This document shows, one piece after another, positions 5,810 to 9,357 of a DNA stretch of 9,357 nt (positions are counted from its first letter, which is position 1; every line of letters begins with the position of its first letter). Source of the stretch: Rubrolithibacter danxiaensis. Its GTDB lineage: Bacteria > Bacteroidota > Bacteroidia > Sphingobacteriales > Sphingobacteriaceae. The notes under the pieces were generated by a model. The model did not search any database and was not told where the DNA came from. It saw only the letters and a program-made list of their open reading frames with translations. A program made the position numbers and the translations under genes. The stretch is taken from contig NZ_JBKOPS010000022.1 in the NCBI RefSeq assembly GCF_047272945.1, positions 1 to 9,357 of the forward strand, in the 5' to 3' direction.

Positions 5810-5941
5810 AGATAACAGGCGTTTGGCAAAAAAGCGGGTTCAGTGGTTAATGGAATATTCTACTTCGTATCAACTTTTGTACTAGATTGACAGTTTAGCG
5901 CTTCGAAATCCGGTTCTTCGCCAAGCGCCAAACCGTTACCA
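5810..5941 (+). other. attC site E (end of cassette 5)
   Basis: R'' core AGATAAC (5810-5816) and R' core GTTACCA (5935-5941), 132 bp. GGCGTTTGGCAAAAAAGCGG pairs with CCGGTTCTTCGCCAAGCGCC with wobbles. The R'' core matches the cassette's own start GTTATCG (5208) at 6 of 7 positions, the only imperfect pair in the array; GATAAC itself is preserved. Confidence 0.87.
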
Positions 5942-5968
5942 GCAAGCATAAATAACGACAGCAACACA

Positions 5969-6841
5969 ATGAAAAAACTATTGACAATTATATTCGGACT
6001 TTTGACCATTACATCTTTTGGACAAACAATCGACCTTAAATGGAAAATTGGAGAAAAAGAAAAAATTAACTATCTGACAGTTATGAGCGACATTGATACT
6101 TCTAAAGTTGAAATGGATTTTGGAAACTTTTTCAAATCATTTTCTGATAGCACAGGGAAAGGGTTATCAGAAACCAAAGACATTTTTAAGAAGCTAAATC
6201 AATCTATGCAGAATATAGATTTTGTTTCTACTCTTTCTAATAAGGGTGACGGCATTATTGACATTGTAATGACAACTAGACCAAAGGAAAAATCTAAAGA
6301 AAATTCCAAAGACTCAAAAGACAGCAAAGAAGATGAAATGTTAAAAATGATGCAGTCTATGAACCAAGGCGTGATGCTTAGAGGTTCGGTTTATGCTACA
6401 GGTGGTATTCATAGTTTTTGGGTAAAAAGCAATCAAAAGAATTTAATCTCGACATTCTTTGAACTCCCGACAAAACCTTTGAAAATTGGCGACACTTGGA
6501 AAATTGATATTAACTTAATTGCAAACGACCAAAACTTTAGTTGTGACAGTTCTTATAAAATCAATGAGGTTACATTGACAGACATTAAAAAAAATAATGG
6601 AGAAACAATAGCAGTTATTAAATACAACATTGTTGAGTATGTTAACGGAACTTTTAATTCTCCAAGTTTTATGGGTGGTGGTGGAGAACAAAAGACAATG
6701 ATGAAATTTACTCATCAGGCTATCGCGGAATTTTCGGTTGACAAAGGACGATGGATTTCCTATGACGGTATTATGAGTTTGGACGCTACAGGAGTAATGA
6801 CAGCTAAAAAGAAAACTAAGTTTACATTAATAAGTGAATAG
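5969..6841 (+). CDS. Cassette 6: secreted protein of 290 residues, possibly DUF6263-like
   Basis: The N-terminus MKKLLTIIFGLLTITSFGQ is a signal peptide of the type common in Bacteroidota, with cleavage likely after Gln19. There is no lipobox cysteine, so a soluble periplasmic or secreted product is expected. The mature part looks beta-rich with a low-complexity charged linker (KEKSKENSKDSKDSKEDEM, about 106-124) followed by a Met-rich helix. The late segments (SFWVKSNQKN, PLKIGDTWKIDI, VDKGRWISYDGIMSLDA) recall the DUF6263-type proteins of Bacteroidota, where a threshold-like 'leader-body-W-I-D' pattern recurs. That assignment is tentative and made from memory of the pattern. No catalytic motif is seen. 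It is the second largest ORF in the array and its stop is 9 bp before the attC core. Confidence 0.8.
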   Translation: MKKLLTIIFGLLTITSFGQTIDLKWKIGEKEKINYLTVMSDIDTSKVEMDFGNFFKSFSDSTGKGLSETKDIFKKLNQSMQNIDFVSTLSNKGDGIIDIVMTTRPKEKSKENSKDSKDSKEDEMLKMMQSMNQGVMLRGSVYATGGIHSFWVKSNQKNLISTFFELPTKPLKIGDTWKIDINLIANDQNFSCDSSYKINEVTLTDIKKNNGETIAVIKYNIVEYVNGTFNSPSFMGGGGEQKTMMKFTHQAIAEFSVDKGRWISYDGIMSLDATGVMTAKKKTKFTLISE

Positions 6842-6850
6842 AATGCCAGC

Positions 6851-6982
6851 TGGTAACAGCACCTACCCAAAAGTGGCGGTTCAGTGGTTAAATCAAGCAT
6901 TGTGCTTCTATCAAAGTTTCTGCTTGGTTGACAGTGAAGTGCTTCGAAATCGCCACCTTCGGGTAGCTACGGAACGTTACCT
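6851..6982 (+). other. attC site F (end of cassette 6)
   Basis: R'' core TGGTAAC (6851-6857) and R' core GTTACCT (6976-6982), 132 bp. CTACCCAAAAGTGGCG pairs with CGCCACCTTCGGGTAG. TGGTAAC is the exact reverse complement of GTTACCA at 5935. The interior is nearly shared with site G (both contain TTGTGCTTCTATCAAAGTTT and TTGGTTGACAGT). Confidence 0.9.
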
Positions 6983-7024
6983 GCAAGCATTGACGACACT
7001 ACCGGAAAGACAAAATTGAAAGAA

Positions 7025-8014
7025 ATGAAACGGAATTTAATAAATGAAATTACTGCAATAAAATCACGTTCGGAATTTAATTCCCGACACGATTATAGCA
7101 GTAGGCTCAACGACATTGAATATGCGTTTCAAGAAAACTTAGACTACAATGGCGACTTTAATAAAGAACTTTTAAAATACATTCCTATTGCGACAGTTGC
7201 TTGCTTTGAAGCATTTTTCCGTTCAGTTTACAAAGAACGTATTGACTTTGGCAAACCGTTTAGCGACAATGTAGTTAAATTTAATCAAGCTCAGAATGTA
7301 AAATTTGACTTTGACATAGTTAATGCCATTCAGACAAAAACGGTTACTGTTGGAGAGTTTATTTCTCATATACTTCCCTGCAACAACTTTGAAGACATAA
7401 ACAAAAATCTTTCTCTTTTGGGCAATATTGACTTCGTTGACCAAATCAAAAAATTCAAACGAGATAGCATTTTTGAACATGTTAAGGACAACTCAATACA
7501 GTTCATAGAAAATGGCGACCAAATAATAGCAGATATTAAAAGGACTTTTGAGTTGCGACACATTTTTTGCCACGAATTTGCTACCAATTTACCAATAGAC
7601 AAAGATGAAATATTAAGGTGTTTCAATAGCGCAAAAATTTTTCTAAATCAGACAAACGACTTTATTTGGGATTTGATTTATCCAAATGCGCCAGAAACGC
7701 AAGCTGACATGAATAATTACGCTTCGGAACAATTCGAGCAATCTGACAAGGAGTTGACAGAATTGATTTCAACAATTAAAGAAGCGTCAAAAGAACACTC
7801 TTATATAACATTAGACGCTGACTTGCTTGACCAATCAATAAATGAATGGAAAAAATACAGGGATGTAAAAGCAAAGTTAGACGCATCAGCCGTGGAAGGT
7901 GGCTCCATGTATCCGACAGTTTTTGCGGGTAGCTTGACAACGACAACAAAAGAAAAAATTGAAAGTTTGAAAAACGAATACGCAATAGACCTAAGACGAT
8001 ATGCCAGCAGGTAA
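7025..8014 (+). CDS. Cassette 7: HEPN-like protein with C-terminal LprI-like domain, candidate toxin or defence gene
   Basis: 329 residues from ATG 7025; an in-frame TTG at 7016 would add three residues and is less likely. The N-terminal two thirds are helical, with IATVACFEAFFRSVY (about 55-69) and FELRHIFCHEFATN (175-188). The latter contains Arg178-x4-His183, the Rx4-6H motif of HEPN-fold RNases found in toxins, Abi systems and CRISPR effectors. The C-terminal part (about 231-319) resembles the LprI/YecT N-terminal domain (PF07007): SDKELTEL, then EWKKYRD (274-280), AVEGGSMYP (289-297) and a final Leu-rich helix. The cysteines usual in secreted LprI proteins are absent, and there is no signal peptide, so this version should be cytoplasmic. 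The pairing is unusual. The stop TAA (8012-8014) lies in the attC core, so Ala-Ser-Arg at the end is encoded by attC-proximal DNA. RNase activity is inference. Confidence 0.8.
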   Translation: MKRNLINEITAIKSRSEFNSRHDYSSRLNDIEYAFQENLDYNGDFNKELLKYIPIATVACFEAFFRSVYKERIDFGKPFSDNVVKFNQAQNVKFDFDIVNAIQTKTVTVGEFISHILPCNNFEDINKNLSLLGNIDFVDQIKKFKRDSIFEHVKDNSIQFIENGDQIIADIKRTFELRHIFCHEFATNLPIDKDEILRCFNSAKIFLNQTNDFIWDLIYPNAPETQADMNNYASEQFEQSDKELTELISTIKEASKEHSYITLDADLLDQSINEWKKYRDVKAKLDASAVEGGSMYPTVFAGSLTTTTKEKIESLKNEYAIDLRRYASR

Positions 8015-8140
8015 CACGGGTTTTGCGTCAGGCGGGGTGACGTGCAAACTTGGAGCCTTGTGCTTCTATCAAAGTTTGTACTTGGTTGACAGTTTTGTGT
8101 TCTGAAACCCGCCCGAACGCAAAGCCCGAAACCGTTAGTG
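8009..8140 (+). other. attC site G (end of cassette 7)
   Basis: R'' core AGGTAAC (8009-8015) and R' core GTTAGTG (8134-8140), 132 bp. CGGGTTTTGCGTCAGGCGGG pairs with CCCGCCCGAACGCAAAGCCCG with one bulge and wobbles. AGGTAAC is the exact reverse complement of the cassette's own start GTTACCT at 6976. Confidence 0.9.
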
Positions 8141-8169
8141 GCAACAGCAAAAAAGAACCAGCTACTCCC

Positions 8170-8370
8170 ATGGATATGAGAATACCTGTACTATGTGTTA
8201 TCTTCCTAATCGTTGGGATTATATTAGTTAAGAGAAATAAGTTTTATCGACAAGACACAAATACAATGTTGTATCCTGCAACTTTGAAACTTTTTCTTGG
8301 CGGTCTTATCTTAACACTCCTAGGAGCTTGGGGACTTCTAGACACTGTTATAAAACTATGGAGTAGATAG
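8170..8370 (+). CDS. Cassette 8: small two-helix membrane protein (66 residues)
   Basis: The frame is open from inside the upstream attC, but the cassette starts at 8135, and the first ATG within it is at 8170 (a second, at 8176, gives 64 residues). The protein then begins directly with a hydrophobic helix (about 5-20, VLCVIFLIVGIILVK), has a short basic loop (KRNKFYRQD) and a second helix (about 38-59, LKLFLGGLILTLLGAWGLLD), and ends KLWSR. Both termini would face the same side. It resembles no family I recognise. Small two-helix proteins of this kind include regulators, toxins and immunity proteins, and the sequence does not choose between them. This is the shortest cassette (401 bp), with 40 bp between stop and attC core. 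Confidence 0.65.
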   Translation: MDMRIPVLCVIFLIVGIILVKRNKFYRQDTNTMLYPATLKLFLGGLILTLLGAWGLLDTVIKLWSR

Positions 8371-8410
8371 CTGCTTTCCAACATGAGGGTGACAGAAGAA
8401 GAGCTGCAGC

Positions 8411-8541
8411 CACTAACACAGGCTCTTGCAAAAATGGCGGGTGACGTTGTTCTCGAAATTTTCTACATTTAACAAAGCTTTGTGCTGGGCGTCAATGAAG
8501 TGCTTTTATCCGCCATCTTCGCAAAGCCTTAACCGTTAGTG
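8411..8541 (+). other. attC site H (end of cassette 8)
   Basis: R'' core CACTAAC (8411-8417) and R' core GTTAGTG (8535-8541), 131 bp. AGGCTCTTGCAAAAATGGCGG pairs with CCGCCATCTTCGCAAAGCCT with one bulge. CACTAAC is the exact reverse complement of GTTAGTG at 8134. Cassettes 8 and 9 happen to carry the same 7-bp core, so this boundary is less discriminating than the others. Confidence 0.88.
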
Positions 8542-8589
8542 GTAATTTTAAAAAATCCTAGCTAACGTAATAAACGACCTGATAAAAAG

Positions 8590-9138
8590 TTGAAAAATCA
8601 AGGCCTTACCACTGACCAGTCGAATAAATCAAAGGTTACTCTTGTGAATGGAATTTTGACTTTCCTGTTCATTGGAACACTAATTCTGACAGTTTTCGAA
8701 ATAAACATATATCGAATGACCTTAATTGATTGGTATGTTCCAACTTCCATTTGGTTTTTGACTGGACTAATAGCGACACCGTTCACTTCAACTTATTTGT
8801 CTGAGTATTACAAGACGACCAATTTCTTCTTACACGCGGTATTTAATATTTGTACTTGGGGTGGTCTCGTCATTTGCGCAATGATGATAATCAATTACAA
8901 TTTTCCCACAGGTGCCGAAACCCAGATAAAAGTAAAAGCATTAAACTATGGGCATTTGGCTAAGGGAAAGAGTGGTTGTGCCGTACCTTACGTAGATGTA
9001 AATATTAAAGGATTAAATAAAGAACTTATATTCCCATGCGACTTCGAGGTTGAAAAATATAAGTCAGTCAATGTGACGATTCAAGAAGGCTTTTTTGGAA
9101 TCGATATATTGACCGAAAAGAAAATCATGGTGGACTAA
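8590..9138 (+). CDS. Cassette 9: three-helix membrane protein with C-terminal extracytoplasmic domain, unknown function
   Basis: 182 residues if translation starts at TTG 8590, which follows GATAAAAAG 54 bp inside the cassette. No ATG exists before the first helix; a GTG at 8644 would remove 18 residues, so the start is uncertain. Three hydrophobic segments are seen at about 20-41, 52-70 and 79-103. After them comes a domain of about 80 residues (from NFPTGAETQIKVKALNYG to the C-terminus) that looks beta-rich, with two cysteines (KSGCAVPYVDV and FPCDFEVEKY) that could form a disulfide if the domain is outside the membrane. I do not recognise a family. The stop is 11 bp before the final R'' core. 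Confidence 0.72.
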   Translation: MKNQGLTTDQSNKSKVTLVNGILTFLFIGTLILTVFEINIYRMTLIDWYVPTSIWFLTGLIATPFTSTYLSEYYKTTNFFLHAVFNICTWGGLVICAMMIINYNFPTGAETQIKVKALNYGHLAKGKSGCAVPYVDVNIKGLNKELIFPCDFEVEKYKSVNVTIQEGFFGIDILTEKKIMVD

Positions 9139-9149
9139 AGAAAAACTAC

Positions 9150-9260
9150 CACTAACACCACCTTGTTTCTATTGCTGGCTTCCGTGGTATCTGTTATTTC
9201 ACTGTTTTCTATTACATTAGTGCTGGCTTGAAAGTGACGTGCTATTAATGCCGCAACAGC
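9150..9260 (+). other. attC site I (end of cassette 9), truncated at its 3' arm
   Basis: R'' core CACTAAC (9150-9156) is present and is the exact reverse complement of the cassette's start GTTAGTG at 8535. The interior (9192-9260) differs from site C (4511-4579) at only about 6 of 69 positions, but similarity stops after CGCAACAGC. The expected AACAAGCCTTAACC plus GTT core is missing. It therefore appears broken, which would mark the decayed right end of the array. Two GTTA-type sequences at 9304 and 9313 are not convincing replacement cores. Confidence 0.75.
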
Positions 9261-9357
9261 CTTTAGATTTACAATAACAAAATATCACAGAATATTGACT
9301 ACCGTTATTGTTGTTAGAAATTTTCTTTTTGCTTCTTTTTCTTTTGTTAATATCTGA
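9261..9357. other. Right flank of the array; possible C-terminal tail of a leftward gene
   Basis: Nothing here matches the array sequence. On the minus strand one frame is open from the window edge (9356) to a TGA at 9287-9285, encoding a lysine-rich tail of 23 residues (QILTKEKEAKRKFLTTITVV and three more). This could be the end of a gene convergent with the array, but it is too short to judge. ACAATAAC (9271-9278) and GTTATTGT (9304-9311) form an 8-bp inverted repeat that may be a terminator or an unrelated palindrome. Confidence 0.25.

Larger units (their letters stand above)
2423..9260 (+). mobile_element. Array of nine integron-type gene cassettes without a visible integrase (CALIN)
   Basis: Cassette limits, placed after the G of each GTT core, are 2424-2919, 2920-3934, 3935-4594, 4595-5208, 5209-5935, 5936-6976, 6977-8134, 8135-8535 and 8536 to the decayed right end. 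Each holds one or two rightward ORFs and ends in an imperfect palindrome of 129-133 bp with RYYYAAC-like and GTTRRRY-like cores. In every cassette the starting core is the reverse complement of its own ending core (eight exact, one 6 of 7), as required if each was excised and inserted as a circle by an integron integrase. Palindrome arms match while the cores of adjacent cassettes differ. Site length and relatedness resemble Vibrio repeat (VCR) type chromosomal integron sites more than the heterogeneous sites of clinical mobile integrons. No intI is seen on the expected left side. Confidence 0.88.

Noticed and set aside
5607..5829. Leftward open frames opposite the DUF305 gene
   Set aside because: They are antisense to a well-supported gene and end in attC sequence, with no recognisable protein features.
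6834..7019. A 61-codon rightward open frame between cassettes 6 and 7
   Set aside because: It lies almost entirely within attC site F and crosses the cassette boundary, so it is a by-product of the palindrome.
8050..8169. The N-terminal 40 codons of the longest open frame in cassette 8
   Set aside because: They lie mostly inside attC site G, upstream of the cassette start at 8135; the gene more credibly begins at ATG 8170.
2797..8541. Intrinsic terminators or transposon inverted repeats at each intergenic palindrome
   Set aside because: The palindromes lack T-tracts and target-site duplications, no transposase is present, and their end cores follow the cassette rule; they may incidentally affect transcription.
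2797..9260. A CRISPR array
   Set aside because: The repeats are about 130 bp, palindromic, spaced by 0.3-1 kb of coding sequence, and vary in sequence while keeping structure, which fits attC sites and not CRISPR repeats.
9271..9311. A short additional attC made from ACAATAAC and GTTATTGT
   Set aside because: It would span only about 41 bp, has no inner arms like the other sites, and could equally be a terminator or chance palindrome.

Overview
The window is AT-rich with little Shine-Dalgarno signal. It carries protein types common in Bacteroidota: a MerTP fusion, a GDCCVxC protein, and a secreted protein whose signal peptide ends in Phe-Gly-Gln. I infer a member of the phylum Bacteroidota, genus unknown. 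Its central feature is an array of nine gene cassettes (about 2423-9260) separated by long, imperfectly palindromic recombination sites of the integron attC type. No integron integrase gene is visible, so as seen this is a cluster of attC sites lacking an integrase (CALIN), or an internal or decayed part of a larger integron.

Left part (1-2422). Three minus-strand genes of unknown function lie head to tail: one running off the left edge (1-369) and two related paralogs (418-900, 949-1425). A terminator-like hairpin and a UUCG-loop hairpin lie in their gaps. From 1426 to 2422 there is no convincing gene. That stretch holds an inverted repeat (1902-1931) and a tandem array of 29-bp direct repeats (1991-2077) that looks like replication iterons, so the array may sit on a plasmid or other mobile replicon.

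Cassette array (2423-9260). All main ORFs read rightward, one or two per cassette, and each is followed by an attC of 129-133 bp (the last is truncated). The decisive evidence is that the 7-bp core at the start of each cassette (GTTAGGC, GTTATGC, GTTATAG, GTTAGCG, GTTATCG, GTTACCA, GTTACCT, GTTAGTG, GTTAGTG) is the reverse complement of the core at the end of the same cassette. The match is exact in eight cases and 6 of 7 bases in the ninth. This is expected if each cassette was once a closed circle with a single paired attC.

Cargo in order: (1) small unknown protein; (2) merTP plus a GDCCVxC cysteine-rich protein, a mercury-related pair without merA; (3) two-helix membrane protein of unknown function; (4) DUF1801 protein; (5) DUF305 membrane protein; (6) secreted protein of about 290 residues; (7) HEPN-like protein with an LprI-like C-terminal domain, a candidate defence or toxin gene; (8) 66-residue two-helix membrane protein; (9) three-helix membrane protein with a C-terminal domain. 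The cargo does not form one pathway. It is a collection of independently mobile genes, with metal handling, envelope proteins and a possible RNase represented. After about 9260 the last attC loses its 3' arm and the array appears to end.
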